Notes: a model not told the origin generated them from the letters alone. 64,000 bases of DNA from Corallincola platygyrae (GCF_039544265.1 NZ_BAABLI010000015.1:62001-126000), one strand, 5' to 3'. Positions 39,101 to 47,517 are shown, counted from the stretch's first letter. Numbers and translations are program-made.

Positions 39101-41723
39101 CTGCCCTGGCTTGAGACTGACTGAGTTGCTGGCCCCTTGCATTGTATCGATATTCTGTTTTTTGCTTGTGGTTCCCCAGCGCCTTGATGACCTGCCCAAG
39201 CGCATTGAATTGACGTGCACTCGTTTGTACTACGGCGCCTTGTCTATTACTAACACTGGCATTCTGCCATTGGCCATTCAGACGGTTAGGCGAGAGCGTT
39301 ATGCTGTCTCCCTGCTGATTGCCTAATTGAATAAGTTGGCGAGCATCGTTGTATTTCAGTGTCAGTTGTTGACCATCACTGCTGACGACATGGTCAAGAA
39401 GGCCGTTAGCTTGATAGCTGAACCTCTGCGTGACGGCGCCGTTTTCACCATGAACCGTTGCAGAGAGCAACTGGCCACGCGGGTTGTAATCAAATGTGTG
39501 ACGGGTGCCGTTTGCATCAATGAGAACCGTTGGCTGCCCGAAATGATTCAACTCACTAAAATGGACCGTGTGCCCTAATGCGTTAACTGTTTTTATGAGA
39601 TTGCCGCTACGGTCAAAGTGCTGGACCGTGATGTCGTCCTGGCCATTTTCTGGTGCCCTTGGTCCATTAATAGCCCAGCTTTTGATTTGTGTTTCATCAA
39701 CGTCATAGAAGCTGTATTCGTGCTGCCAAGTGCGGGTGGTATCAGTGCGACTAGGATCGTTAGCTGACTCGGTGAGGTCTTGCAGTGTCCTCGATACAAT
39801 ACGCCCGCGCTGATCGTATTCATTGGTTATTTTGAGGTAGTCTTGCCATTGTCCCTGGGCATCTTTTCCTCGATAAATAATTTGAACCGGCTCGGCTATA
39901 CGTTCGTGCCATGTTGTTAGCGTTTCTTGGGATTTTTGGGTTTCAATCCAGTTACTACCATCCCATTCCATGCCGGTGCGCTGTTTGGTTGGTAAACCGC
40001 GGCGTTCTCGCTCTGTGAGTGTCCCTGCACCATTGGCGTCAACCGCGACATTCACAAAAGCATCGCTTGAATAGAAATGGAAGTTCTTTGTGGCGTCGCA
40101 ACCGAGTGTTTCATCACCTTCGATTTGGGCGGTTCGCCTGATGCCGCTGATCTCTGCAAAATGATATTTTGATGCAAGGCCCAGCGCGTTTGTTACAGTG
40201 GTAGTGCCATCATCGTGGTATACCAAAGTAACTTTTTCTGCACCTTTACCGTGTTCGCTACTGATCGCACGTTTCACGTCGTCGTAATGCCAGGAGGCGT
40301 AGCGCTTGCCCTCTTCGTCGGTGATACCTGTAAGCGCTTCGGGGTGACGTTCATCCTCATAATGATATTTGCGCTCTGAGATTTCACCTGTTGGCGCTAT
40401 CTGAGAGATACCTACCAAGTTTCGCTGGCTATCATGAGAGAAACTAATCTGCTTTCCTGACGGTAAGGTGACAGCGCTTAGCATTCCATCTTGGTATTGG
40501 AATGAGATCTCAGCGCCCACATCATCGACAACAGATTGCAATTGCCTGTCATCGCTGTAGTTAAGCGTATGGGTGCGTCCGTATCGGCTGGTTAAGGAAA
40601 GTAATCTACCATCGCGGCTGTACTTTTCGGTCTCCCCAGTGCCCAACGTGTAGTGCCATGCGACAAGCTGGCCGTTGTCACGGATTGGCAGCAGGGCACC
40701 CACAACGCCAGGCTCGGCTACAAATTGTTCTTTGTAATAAATGAAGCGCGCTTGTTGGCCATCATTGCGGTGCATCAGCACGCGCGGACGTCCTTTATCA
40801 TTTACCTCAACAAAGAGTTTACGATGATAATAGTGGCGCCAACCTGCGCCGACTGTGCTGACACGATCTGTGTCTGAGCTGTTGTAATAGCGGATAAAAG
40901 CTAATGGAAATACACCACTGCCAATATAATCGATTTCTTTCTGAAATTTGTTTCCGGTCGCCGAATTGATCGGGTTGCCTACACCTGAGTAGGTCGGGGC
41001 GTCCCCACCAGGCATGGGGCAATAGCCACCGCCACTGTTGCCACCATTCCAACGACCACTATCACCATCAAGAAACCCAGGATCGCCGGAGCCTCCGGTA
41101 CCTCCGCTTCCCCAGTCACCGCCAGTACCGCCAGAGCCTCCATTCCAGCCTCCATCATTACCAGATCCTGATCCGCCCGTGCCGCCGTTACCGTCGCCAG
41201 GGCCATCATTGCCACCGTTATCGTTGCCGGAACCGCCCCCTGAGCCGCCGTTATCGCCTCCCCAGCCTCCACCAGAACCTCCGGTACCACCATTGTTGCC
41301 GCCAGAACCGCCATTGTCTCCGCCTGAGCCGCCGCCATTGTCGCCGCCGGTACCTCCATTGTTGCCGCCGGTGCCGCCACCTGAACCGCCAGTACCCCAG
41401 CCGCCACCTGAGTTCCAGCCACCACCGGAGTTCCAGTCGCCACCTGAACCGCCTGAACCTCCGGTACCATTGCCTCCACCATAGTTTCCATTGCCGCTAC
41501 CAGCACCGGGGCCTACGCTGAAAACGGGCCCCTGCATTCCGTCTGTTGAAATACCTGCAAGTTCCATGGCGACTTTGGTTCCTTGAAACCTGACAGCCTC
41601 TCCCATCCGAGAATAGGCGCCCACGCCTAGGAACAGGGTCAACGCGAGCAAGGGCATGTACTCTGACATGCTGTTGCCAAGCTGTTTCTTGAGTGAAACG
41701 GTTGTTAGTTTTGGTGTTTTCAT
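36147..41723 (-). CDS. Flp-pilin-signal Rhs protein with C-terminal DUF2235 lipase toxin
   Basis: A protein of 1858 residues. The start at 41723 has AGGA seven bases upstream; the frame stays open to 41798. Residues 12-55 copy the Flp pilin of this locus: KKQLG|NSMSEY, a G16|N17 prepilin cleavage site with Glu21-Tyr22, then a hydrophobic helix and a matching tail. Residues 73-233 are a Gly/Asn/Ser linker. From GNPINSATGNKFQ on it is an Rhs/YD shell ending in DPQGL (1449-1453). The last 400 residues are a DUF2235 domain as in Tle1 phospholipases: FDGTNN, GFSRGA with nucleophile Ser1562, GLWDTV and GAHADVGGGY. I infer export or surface display through the Tad system of an antibacterial lipase; no PAAR or VgrG part is present. 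Confidence 0.88.
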   Translation of the reverse strand: MKTPKLTTVSLKKQLGNSMSEYMPLLALTLFLGVGAYSRMGEAVRFQGTKVAMELAGISTDGMQGPVFSVGPGAGSGNGNYGGGNGTGGSGGSGGDWNSGGGWNSGGGWGTGGSGGGTGGNNGGTGGDNGGGSGGDNGGSGGNNGGTGGSGGGWGGDNGGSGGGSGNDNGGNDGPGDGNGGTGGSGSGNDGGWNGGSGGTGGDWGSGGTGGSGDPGFLDGDSGRWNGGNSGGGYCPMPGGDAPTYSGVGNPINSATGNKFQKEIDYIGSGVFPLAFIRYYNSSDTDRVSTVGAGWRHYYHRKLFVEVNDKGRPRVLMHRNDGQQARFIYYKEQFVAEPGVVGALLPIRDNGQLVAWHYTLGTGETEKYSRDGRLLSLTSRYGRTHTLNYSDDRQLQSVVDDVGAEISFQYQDGMLSAVTLPSGKQISFSHDSQRNLVGISQIAPTGEISERKYHYEDERHPEALTGITDEEGKRYASWHYDDVKRAISSEHGKGAEKVTLVYHDDGTTTVTNALGLASKYHFAEISGIRRTAQIEGDETLGCDATKNFHFYSSDAFVNVAVDANGAGTLTERERRGLPTKQRTGMEWDGSNWIETQKSQETLTTWHERIAEPVQIIYRGKDAQGQWQDYLKITNEYDQRGRIVSRTLQDLTESANDPSRTDTTRTWQHEYSFYDVDETQIKSWAINGPRAPENGQDDITVQHFDRSGNLIKTVNALGHTVHFSELNHFGQPTVLIDANGTRHTFDYNPRGQLLSATVHGENGAVTQRFSYQANGLLDHVVSSDGQQLTLKYNDARQLIQLGNQQGDSITLSPNRLNGQWQNASVSNRQGAVVQTSARQFNALGQVIKALGNHKQKTEYRYNARGQQLSQSQARAEQTLLSQFNYDLLGQLVRYQDPEGGITEFTYDGQQRLSVVKAPNGAKTTFMHNGFGETIQTINPDKGTQHYRYDAAGNLIEITAAPSTTGIVYRYDMLNRRIALDHVTDELDTQYRYDQTDPEHGAGIGRLTHISNSAGQFDYGYDRLGNIIRDSRLIAVADKEYRFSLQYQYNQANQLAKMIYPDGLAISYTYDKGRLVAMQQSQPGKPEDTLLQSVRYRPFAGPYAWTYGNGLKTSHTYDKDGRLTQSKLTDRKGHTHWQRHYQFDNSNSLTAIKSDNSTTHYQYDGLDRLLSESNDKLNLAYSYDPAGNRLTHQVRVGDVEQNLNYRYQAKSNRLMGVTNENAEPSGLVEKTESHVTQQSGSADPETAPKIRGLHFLNNISGKPAALFNQGVLKTAYSYNALGQRQVKSWREGDEWHHQLFYYNRNGQLLGEWSLTPKGALSKQYVWLGDMPIAQFNRAGEQPEAAILYLHTDHLQAPRLATNSKQQTVWRWQSDAFGNGKADSDPDQDGYHHHVNLRFPGQYADKESGLFYNIHRYYDPTMGRYTSPDPLGLRGGINTFAYVASNPVHFFDPQGLLLFAFDGTNNNDPAVPKTTISNVVHFRNSYRAASSEMPTLAGRHWYYISGVGTTDAASGISGGNTDLAFGHTLGERVAHMTGYLVDHINALGDAGRTSDVLDIDVVGFSRGATSARVFLNIVQDIIDGATSLEFPDFETDFVGASADSLENAQALMQGDSCNLGISLNLRFAGLWDTVSHFGQWQGDDLSELRLGLPDSVGYAAHAVAMDEERDDFHGVSIHQSANTSNSSNRIELGFVGAHADVGGGYPDGDLSDAALMWMVQQAEQAGVPTLNRQYLSTESLMEVTNPIVHTSLNALPIYMRGRNLKYLDGSSVSQRDAFSGPRNSGSMTHAQSQQFYDDHYMVEDCGVFGCDMVEGWDVSGEKSRIGLVNGDAYSQWLQNNYGLNVTIDRSEASPILADDPT
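40950..41505 (-). repeat. Gly-rich low-complexity linker coding region
   Basis: Tandemly degenerate codons for Gly, Ser, Asn, Asp and Thr (GGN, GGT, GGS and GDN-like units) in the Rhs gene. The complementary strand shows an open proline-rich frame as a by-product. The repeat could change length by slippage. Confidence 0.85.
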
Positions 41724-41772
41724 GGCACTTCCTTGTTTGCAGAGTGCGTTGGCTTTCTTCTGATTGCTACGG

Positions 41773-41811
41773 ACAACACCAAGCAGTGGTGGCTTCATCG
41801 CTTGGTGTTGT
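41773..41811. promoter_or_regulatory. perfect hairpin ahead of the Rhs toxin gene
   Basis: ACAACACCAAGC and GCTTGGTGTTGT form a perfect 12-bp stem with a 15-base loop, in the 101-bp gap between the Ig-lipoprotein stop and the Rhs start. Neither strand has a strong T-tract, so it may be an mRNA processing, attenuation or stability element rather than a plain terminator. Confidence 0.5.
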
Positions 41812-41824
41812 ATTTCTATTTACA

Positions 41825-44203
41825 TCAACCCCTTACGAGTATGCTTCGGCTGGAAACATGCCCTTTAGGTGTTTCAGTCTCAATGGTTAGAACGCCTGAC
41901 TCAGGGCCACTTGGTGTTTCCTCTTCTTCCTCTTCGTCCCTCAGAACATTCACACGATAGTGCAGAGGACCATATTGAACCGTACTAGGTACAGAGAAGC
42001 TGGCCTGGCCTTCAATTGTACCGACGGTGGTACTAATTCTGACTTCCGTACCGTGTGGCAGTGGATTGTTGTTGATGTCTGATACCCAGATGGTTACTGG
42101 GACTGCTGCATGGTTGACAAGGTCTACGTGGTCTTCAGCCGAACCGGTAATTTGATCGTCAAAAACGGTAGCGCCGTCTGGCTTACCGCCGAAGGGAACA
42201 ATCCATATGTAAGCGGTTGAACCTGATTTGATAAGGGTGATGGTTTCTCTGACTTGAATAAGGTTTTTGACGCACAGTCCAAGTTGCTCTGCTTCATCAG
42301 AGCATAACAAGCCGTTATAAATGCCATTGGCTAGGTTAAACTCGCCATCAGGCTGATTAGGATACCCTCCTTGCGGGCCGCCAAAATCAATGAATTCTTC
42401 CTGTTGACCACCCTCTCTTTCCAGGCATAGTTTTGTGGCGTCATCGTAGCAGTAGGGACCGGTTGGGTTTACGCTGCTATCTAAGCTGAACACTCCATCT
42501 TCATTGTCATCAAGAAAAGCTTCTGTCAGGTCATGATAGTGTTGCTCTTCTTCGCCCTGGTCATAAGAGCCATTACTGTTTTGGTCAACCCAGTCATAAA
42601 CGCCGTTGGCGTTTTCATCGACAAAGGATTCTTCGCCAATTGCTGTGACAAGTACCGAGATGCGAGCTGCGTATGGTTCGCCAAAACCACCGTGAAACGC
42701 CTTTTCGAAGGCGGTTGCTGGTCGCGCTGAAACAGGGCACGGTAGCATTTGACCTGCCGGAAAAATCAGGATGTCTTCGCCAGCACTGTTTCGGCCTATG
42801 CAGTCTCTATCCCCAAGTTGAATGCCCTCTGGCGTGGGGTCTGAACTAATCCACTTGGCCTGACATTGACCATCAACAGTACCCGCTTCACAGGCGGCTG
42901 TGATTGCGCCCCCTTCGGTGCGAAATACAGGGGCCGTACCATCGGGAACAGGGTTGTTGAAGTGATCAGCCAATGAAATGACGATATCGACTTCGTGGTT
43001 AGCATAGTCGAGCGATTCTGAATTGTACTCCGTTGCAGATAAGGTAACACTGTTCTGGTCTGCCACACCTGTGCCGACGGTCATTACATCAGACAGTGCA
43101 AAGACGCCTTCGCTTGTGATCTCTGCACGGACACGAAGAGATACGGGGATGGTGCCAGAATGCACTTCTGTTTGCACAAAGCCATTGGCGTCACTGAAGC
43201 CCTCAAGTTCTGAGAGTTCAAGTCCACCTAGGTTAGTGGTTAGAGAGAATTGGACTAAAGTGCCGGGGATGCCGTTACCGGATTGGTCTACGACTTTAAA
43301 CTTGATTTGGCCAACCTCGGAGCGACCGGCGCCGCCCGTGCCCTTGAGTACAATTTGTGAAGGTGTGGCAGAGACAAATTGCAGGTCTGACAACTCAGGT
43401 TCCGCCAACGGTAGCGTAAGTTGCGCCATCGGCACCTGATCACTGGTCAACGTGGCATAAACGGTATCACTACCGCTACACCCTTGATTCGAGTACGTCA
43501 CCACGGCTTTTCCAGAAGCATCAGTCCATACTGTAGGTGTCAGGCTGGCAAGAGCGTCAGTCATTGACGCGCATCTGGACCAAAAATAGACTTGCTTTGG
43601 TTGTGTGTGTGCTTGATTGTTCTCGTCAAATACGTGCACGGTTAAGGTAGTGGAACCGCTTGCTGACAGCAGGGCGTCAGGGTCTCCGGCACGCTCAATG
43701 TTGCCAGATATATACTGCCCATCGACCAGTGAGCCCAAAAACAATGACACTTGCCTAATTGAGATGTTGATTGTCTCTTCTACATCTTCAACCGTGACGC
43801 TAACTTGTCCTGCACCTTCCATGTTCTGATACAGCATAGCTATCATGGCGTGGCCGTTTGCGTCCGTTGTGACAGCACCATTGCCAGCGGGTGAGAGCAG
43901 GGTGGATGCCACTTCCGCAAGTTGATTAGCCGCGGGGTTGTGAGCCTTATCCTTCACGGTAATACTCAGATACGCGTTGTCACTTGAAGTGAGTGCGTTG
44001 TCAGTTACTGCCACACAATCAGTAATGCTAGGTGAGTCAACTGGACACGTAACGATAACTGCGGTGATTGTATACTCTGGCTCGTCTTCTTCCCCTGGTT
44101 TTGGTGATGAGCCAGAGCAAGATACCAATGCAATGACGAATGCCATCGCGACGAAGATTGAGCGGAGAACTGCCAAATTGATAGATCTAAATGCGAGGTC
44201 CAT
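41825..44203 (-). CDS. Ig-like (invasin-type) domain lipoprotein
   Basis: A 792-residue lipoprotein; its signal ends ALVSC. Several bacterial Ig-like (Big_1/invasin-type) domains follow, recognised by phrases such as ITVKDKAHNPAANQ, DANGHAMIAML, VDQSGNGIPGTLVQF and SDINNNPLPHGTEV. Between them lies an acidic EF-hand-like insertion DENANGVYDWVDQNSNGSYD near residue 555. It is likely a surface adhesin or stalk. The ATG is two bases after the OmpA-family stop, so it belongs to the Tad transcript. It may help display pili or the Rhs protein, but that is inferred from position. Confidence 0.75.
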   Translation of the reverse strand: MDLAFRSINLAVLRSIFVAMAFVIALVSCSGSSPKPGEEDEPEYTITAVIVTCPVDSPSITDCVAVTDNALTSSDNAYLSITVKDKAHNPAANQLAEVASTLLSPAGNGAVTTDANGHAMIAMLYQNMEGAGQVSVTVEDVEETINISIRQVSLFLGSLVDGQYISGNIERAGDPDALLSASGSTTLTVHVFDENNQAHTQPKQVYFWSRCASMTDALASLTPTVWTDASGKAVVTYSNQGCSGSDTVYATLTSDQVPMAQLTLPLAEPELSDLQFVSATPSQIVLKGTGGAGRSEVGQIKFKVVDQSGNGIPGTLVQFSLTTNLGGLELSELEGFSDANGFVQTEVHSGTIPVSLRVRAEITSEGVFALSDVMTVGTGVADQNSVTLSATEYNSESLDYANHEVDIVISLADHFNNPVPDGTAPVFRTEGGAITAACEAGTVDGQCQAKWISSDPTPEGIQLGDRDCIGRNSAGEDILIFPAGQMLPCPVSARPATAFEKAFHGGFGEPYAARISVLVTAIGEESFVDENANGVYDWVDQNSNGSYDQGEEEQHYHDLTEAFLDDNEDGVFSLDSSVNPTGPYCYDDATKLCLEREGGQQEEFIDFGGPQGGYPNQPDGEFNLANGIYNGLLCSDEAEQLGLCVKNLIQVRETITLIKSGSTAYIWIVPFGGKPDGATVFDDQITGSAEDHVDLVNHAAVPVTIWVSDINNNPLPHGTEVRISTTVGTIEGQASFSVPSTVQYGPLHYRVNVLRDEEEEEETPSGPESGVLTIETETPKGHVSSRSILVRG

Positions 44204-44205
44204 TT

Positions 44206-45093
44206 TTAAAATTCCGTTACTTCAAATACGGCGACTTTGCGGTCTTGTTGCGATTCAATGGGGTTGGTTGAGTTGCTTGTAGGGGCCAACTCACCGATAC
44301 CAACATGCTTTAGCCTGTGTTGCTCAATACCTTGGTCAACTAAATAATTAGCAACGGTTTTTGCACGTTTTTCTGAGAGTGTTTGGTTAGATTCCAATGA
44401 GCCCGAGACACTGGTATGACCGACAAGTAAAAATTTGCTTTCTTTATTTTTTTTGATGTGGTGAGTGAGTTCTTTCAGTAGCTTCTTCTGAGGGAATCCA
44501 AGTGATGACTTACCTTCTTCAAAGTAGATATTTGATATCTGTGGTGATGTGCCAACACTTTCAGACTGACTGATGACCTTTACACTGAGCAGGCGGGGAT
44601 ACTGCCCGACATCATTAAAGTAAGCTGCAGTGATCTCGCTATGCACAGCTCCTTGTTTGAGCGTCAGTATGTAGTGTTGAGATTCGGTCTTGCCTAACTC
44701 GTTGGCATTTAAAAAGAGCTCCCATGCTTCAACGGCACCGCATGCTTCACCATGGCATTCAAATAGGATCATGTCCTTTTGTTGCTGAACGTAATCAATG
44801 TATGTCGAAGAGAGACTGAGTGCAGATTGTTGTTTTCCAAAGTCGAACACCTGCCACTGTGCCACGCCAACTTCTGTTCTTAGCTCGGCAGGGCGAATGC
44901 CTTCGCTGTTGTTGTCCTTATCAAATACCTCTTCTAGTTTGCCTGCGATTAAATCGACCTTTGTGTGGATCTCAGTCCTCTCATCAAATAGTACAGCGGA
45001 GTTAGATAAATCGAAGTTCAACTCAGGCGCTGCGTGTACAGTGTGAGAAGTGCTAAGTATTAAACTAACGATAATGGGCTTTAGATACTTCAT
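44206..45093 (-). CDS. OmpA-family protein of the Tad locus
   Basis: A 295-residue exported protein with a signal peptide ending VHAA and an N-terminal domain with a Cys pair (CHGEAC), similar in style to DUF4892 proteins. A C-terminal OmpA-like domain covers about residues 180-295. The usual GHTD peptidoglycan-binding motif reads GHTSVSG, so the aspartate is replaced by serine, while DRKVAVF near the end keeps the arginine. OmpA-like proteins are frequent accessory parts of Tad loci and may anchor the pilus apparatus. GGGA lies six bases before the ATG. Peptidoglycan binding may be weakened. Confidence 0.78.
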   Translation of the reverse strand: MKYLKPIIVSLILSTSHTVHAAPELNFDLSNSAVLFDERTEIHTKVDLIAGKLEEVFDKDNNSEGIRPAELRTEVGVAQWQVFDFGKQQSALSLSSTYIDYVQQQKDMILFECHGEACGAVEAWELFLNANELGKTESQHYILTLKQGAVHSEITAAYFNDVGQYPRLLSVKVISQSESVGTSPQISNIYFEEGKSSLGFPQKKLLKELTHHIKKNKESKFLLVGHTSVSGSLESNQTLSEKRAKTVANYLVDQGIEQHRLKHVGIGELAPTSNSTNPIESQQDRKVAVFEVTEF

Positions 45094-45110
45094 TGAAAAT
45101 TCCCTATTCG

Positions 45111-45839
45111 TTACGGAAGGTCGTTACCAAGGACCGGGGTTTGCATTCTAAAAATTGAGTTTGCAGATAAAACGATGTAGCTCTTGCCTGTCACTGCTGA
45201 CATGGCGAGGTTGCATTGACCAAACATAGGGTCAATGTCGACGGCGCCAATAGTCATGAGTCCGGCAAGTGTTGCTACGATGATGTCATCGACAATGGGT
45301 ACAAGTAGTTCATGACACAGGCGAACTTCTGCTTTAAGTAGATTCGCGTCCTGCATGTTGAGTTGATAACTTTCATCACCAGATCCTATTGATCGTTGAG
45401 CGGTGGAGCGCCAAGTGAGGTTGTCGTTCGGTATGATCCACTCGTTCCTATTAAGATCGGGAACAAAAGTTTCTTGTTTAAAGGCTTCAAAGACTTCTTT
45501 TGTCGGGCTAATAATGGACACCCTTGCCCCGCCGGTTCTGACCAGCAACTCAGCCTCGGCCCAAGCCATTCCTACGCTTGTCACTCCGGCATCGCCATCG
45601 ACATAAAGAGGGATTAAGGACTTTGCAAGCTGGCTGTTCATCGATGCCATTGATGCATAGTTGAGAGCGCCAGCTCTGACGGTTTCAAATGCGGCACGGC
45701 TTAGTGTACTTTTGGCGCGATAGGCCAGGGCAATCTCAAATATTGAGAAAATGAGCAAAGCGGCCAACGGCAGAACAATGAGCGTTTCTACCATGGACTG
45801 ACCCGCGATTTTTCTCTTAGAGGCATGTCTTCCGAGCAT
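45111..45839 (-). CDS. tadE: TadE-like pseudopilin
   Basis: A 242-residue protein with a TadE-type N-terminus: a basic leader KRKIAG|QSMVET with a glycine before the cleavage point and Glu18 at position +5, then one hydrophobic helix and a periplasmic domain. TadE and TadF are pseudopilins processed by the prepilin peptidase and needed for Flp pilus assembly. It lies between the tadD-like and OmpA genes of the Tad locus. The ribosome site is weak. Confidence 0.82.
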   Translation of the reverse strand: MLGRHASKRKIAGQSMVETLIVLPLAALLIFSIFEIALAYRAKSTLSRAAFETVRAGALNYASMASMNSQLAKSLIPLYVDGDAGVTSVGMAWAEAELLVRTGGARVSIISPTKEVFEAFKQETFVPDLNRNEWIIPNDNLTWRSTAQRSIGSGDESYQLNMQDANLLKAEVRLCHELLVPIVDDIIVATLAGLMTIGAVDIDPMFGQCNLAMSAVTGKSYIVLSANSIFRMQTPVLGNDLP

Positions 45840-45850
45840 TTGTGCAGGCC

Positions 45851-46321
45851 CTATTTGATGATTTCTAGCAAGCGAGACTGCAAGATTTCGAGGCGCTTTC
45901 TATCGTTGTCCGTTATTGGAATGATAGAAAGACCATCGTCCGATACAGCAATGGCTTGCTTAACCCGAGTGAGTGATAGGTTGTACCAAGCTCGGGAATT
46001 TTCTGGGTCAGCTTTGATTGCCTGCTCATAAGACCTTACCCCTGCGTCCATATGACCGGTGCGAACATAAATGTTGCCTAATCTGTACCAGGCGTAGCTG
46101 TACTTTGGATACTGCTGCGTGATCTTTAGATACTCGGTTTCCGCTTCTGCCAAACGACCTTGCTTGTAGTAACCGTCGGCCTTTTCAAGCGTTTCGTAGA
46201 TCTGCTTATCAAGTGGTTTTTCTTCCACCACCCGTTGCGTATGTGACACGCAGCCACCCATTAAAAACAGGCAAATAATCGCGGTGACAGCGCGACTAAA
46301 GATTTTTAAAGCTGAGTTCAT
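45851..46321 (-). CDS. tadD: TadD-like TPR lipoprotein
   Basis: A 156-residue lipoprotein whose signal ends MGGC, with about two or three tetratricopeptide repeats (KADGYYKQGRLAEAETEYLKI, YAWYRLGNIYVRTGHMDAG, NSRAWYNLSLTRV). TadD acts as the pilotin-like TPR component of Tad systems, helping secretin assembly. GAGG lies six bases before the ATG, which sits inside the preceding DUF192 gene (26-bp overlap). It is shorter than many TadD proteins, so the assignment leans on context. Confidence 0.75.
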   Translation of the reverse strand: MNSALKIFSRAVTAIICLFLMGGCVSHTQRVVEEKPLDKQIYETLEKADGYYKQGRLAEAETEYLKITQQYPKYSYAWYRLGNIYVRTGHMDAGVRSYEQAIKADPENSRAWYNLSLTRVKQAIAVSDDGLSIIPITDNDRKRLEILQSRLLEIIK

Positions 46322-46640
46322 CGCCGACCTCTACACCGAGTTTGTTTAACAGACCTGCACTACATTCGATGACTTTATGTGCGCGCCTGTCGGATGTTGC
46401 TTTTCTCTTGCCAATTTCAGGCACTATCTTCGTCACAATATTGTCCTTATTGAGAAACGCGACATCGATTGGAAATCGCATTCCCAACGTATGAACCGCG
46501 TTACAAGGTGTAAGGCAGAGCGCCTCTTGCTCGGTAAGGCCGTCTTTAAACAACAGACCTTTTAAGCGGGCCAAAAAGTTGTTGGCAACGGTAACGTCAT
46601 TGAATAGCACCCGGGTACCTTTCAGTAGCTGACTTTGCAT
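46296..46640 (-). CDS. DUF192 protein within the Tad locus
   Basis: A 114-residue protein of the DUF192 family, recognised by TLGMRFPIDVAFLNKDNIVTK and the ARLKGLLF opening segment, with CSAGLLNKLGVEVGDEL at the end. No signal peptide is present, so it may be cytoplasmic here, whereas other members are exported. DUF192 genes turn up in some tad clusters but their role is unknown. It starts three bases after the tadC stop and overlaps the tadD-like gene. Confidence 0.8.
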   Translation of the reverse strand: MQSQLLKGTRVLFNDVTVANNFLARLKGLLFKDGLTEQEALCLTPCNAVHTLGMRFPIDVAFLNKDNIVTKIVPEIGKRKATSDRRAHKVIECSAGLLNKLGVEVGDELSFKNL

Positions 46641-46643
46641 ACG

Positions 46644-47516
46644 TTAAACCTCGTAAAGAAACTTCATGACGATTGGGAAGCCGATGATGATAAAGGTCAC
46701 CGGAAAGATGAATGCGACCAATGGAAAGACCAGTTTAACGGGGGCTTCCAATGCCTTTTTCTCGGCGCGTTGAAAGCGCTCGACCCGACGTTGCTCAGCT
46801 TGAATTGCTAGCGTGTCGCCAATACTGGCGCCTGACTTCTCTGCCTGAACCAAGGCGGAGACAAAACTGCTCACCTCCTTGACACCGAGCCGGTCATCCA
46901 TTGCCCTTAAAGCATCCAATTTTGGTTTCCCGGCCTTAATCTCCCTCAAGACTCTAGAAAACTCATATTGCAGTGGACCGATGGGCCCTTTTTTTACTGC
47001 TTGTGCTAAGCCTGCAGTCAGGTTGAGGCCTGCCTCTACGGTCAGGACCAAGAAATCGAGGTAAGTAGGCAAGTGCTTGATAATGTTACCTTCGCGCTTC
47101 TTGCGGTAATCACCTAACGAAATTCGAGGAAATACAGCACCAAAAAGGGCTGCAAGGGAGACAGGTAAAAAACCAGCATTGCCCAGCACAGACATTACTA
47201 TCCAGCAGCCGGCACTAAAGCAGACCGCTGAAATTACTTGTATTCCAAAAAGTTGTTCCGGTGTAAACAGGTAATCTAAGCCTGAACGCTGCAGCATCTT
47301 CGCTTGGCGTTCCAGCTCGTCAACCGGCAGTCGCTCACCAAAGTAGGTCGCAATAAGATTGACTAAAGGCCATATTGGGCGCAGCAAAAACGGCAAGGGA
47401 TCCAGATATTCACGATCCTCGCGGGGCATGATTTTGCGTACATTGTATGCCCCAAATATGATGAGCACGGTGGCGACCATAAATAGCGCGCTCAGCGCAA
47501 TAATTGAGAAATTCAT
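46644..47516 (-). CDS. tadC: Tad inner-membrane platform protein TadC
   Basis: A 290-residue polytopic protein with the GspF-like fold of Tad platform proteins, characterised by the LPTYLDFLVLTVEAGLNL phrase and the cytoplasmic helix ALVQAEKSGASIGDTLAIQAEQRR. It pairs with TadB to form the inner-membrane base on which the ATPase acts. The gene starts one base after tadB stops. Confidence 0.9.
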   Translation of the reverse strand: MNFSIIALSALFMVATVLIIFGAYNVRKIMPREDREYLDPLPFLLRPIWPLVNLIATYFGERLPVDELERQAKMLQRSGLDYLFTPEQLFGIQVISAVCFSAGCWIVMSVLGNAGFLPVSLAALFGAVFPRISLGDYRKKREGNIIKHLPTYLDFLVLTVEAGLNLTAGLAQAVKKGPIGPLQYEFSRVLREIKAGKPKLDALRAMDDRLGVKEVSSFVSALVQAEKSGASIGDTLAIQAEQRRVERFQRAEKKALEAPVKLVFPLVAFIFPVTFIIIGFPIVMKFLYEV

Positions 47517-47517
47517 A

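Noticed and set aside
41038..41484. Long proline-rich open frame on the plus strand
   Set aside because: It is the reverse of the Gly-rich linker codons in the Rhs gene (GGN reads as NCC); no ribosome site and no family.
41724..41798. Longer N-terminal reading of the Rhs gene from 41798
   Set aside because: The added 25 residues have no signal character and cross the hairpin; ATG 41723 has a good ribosome site and matches the pilin leader length.
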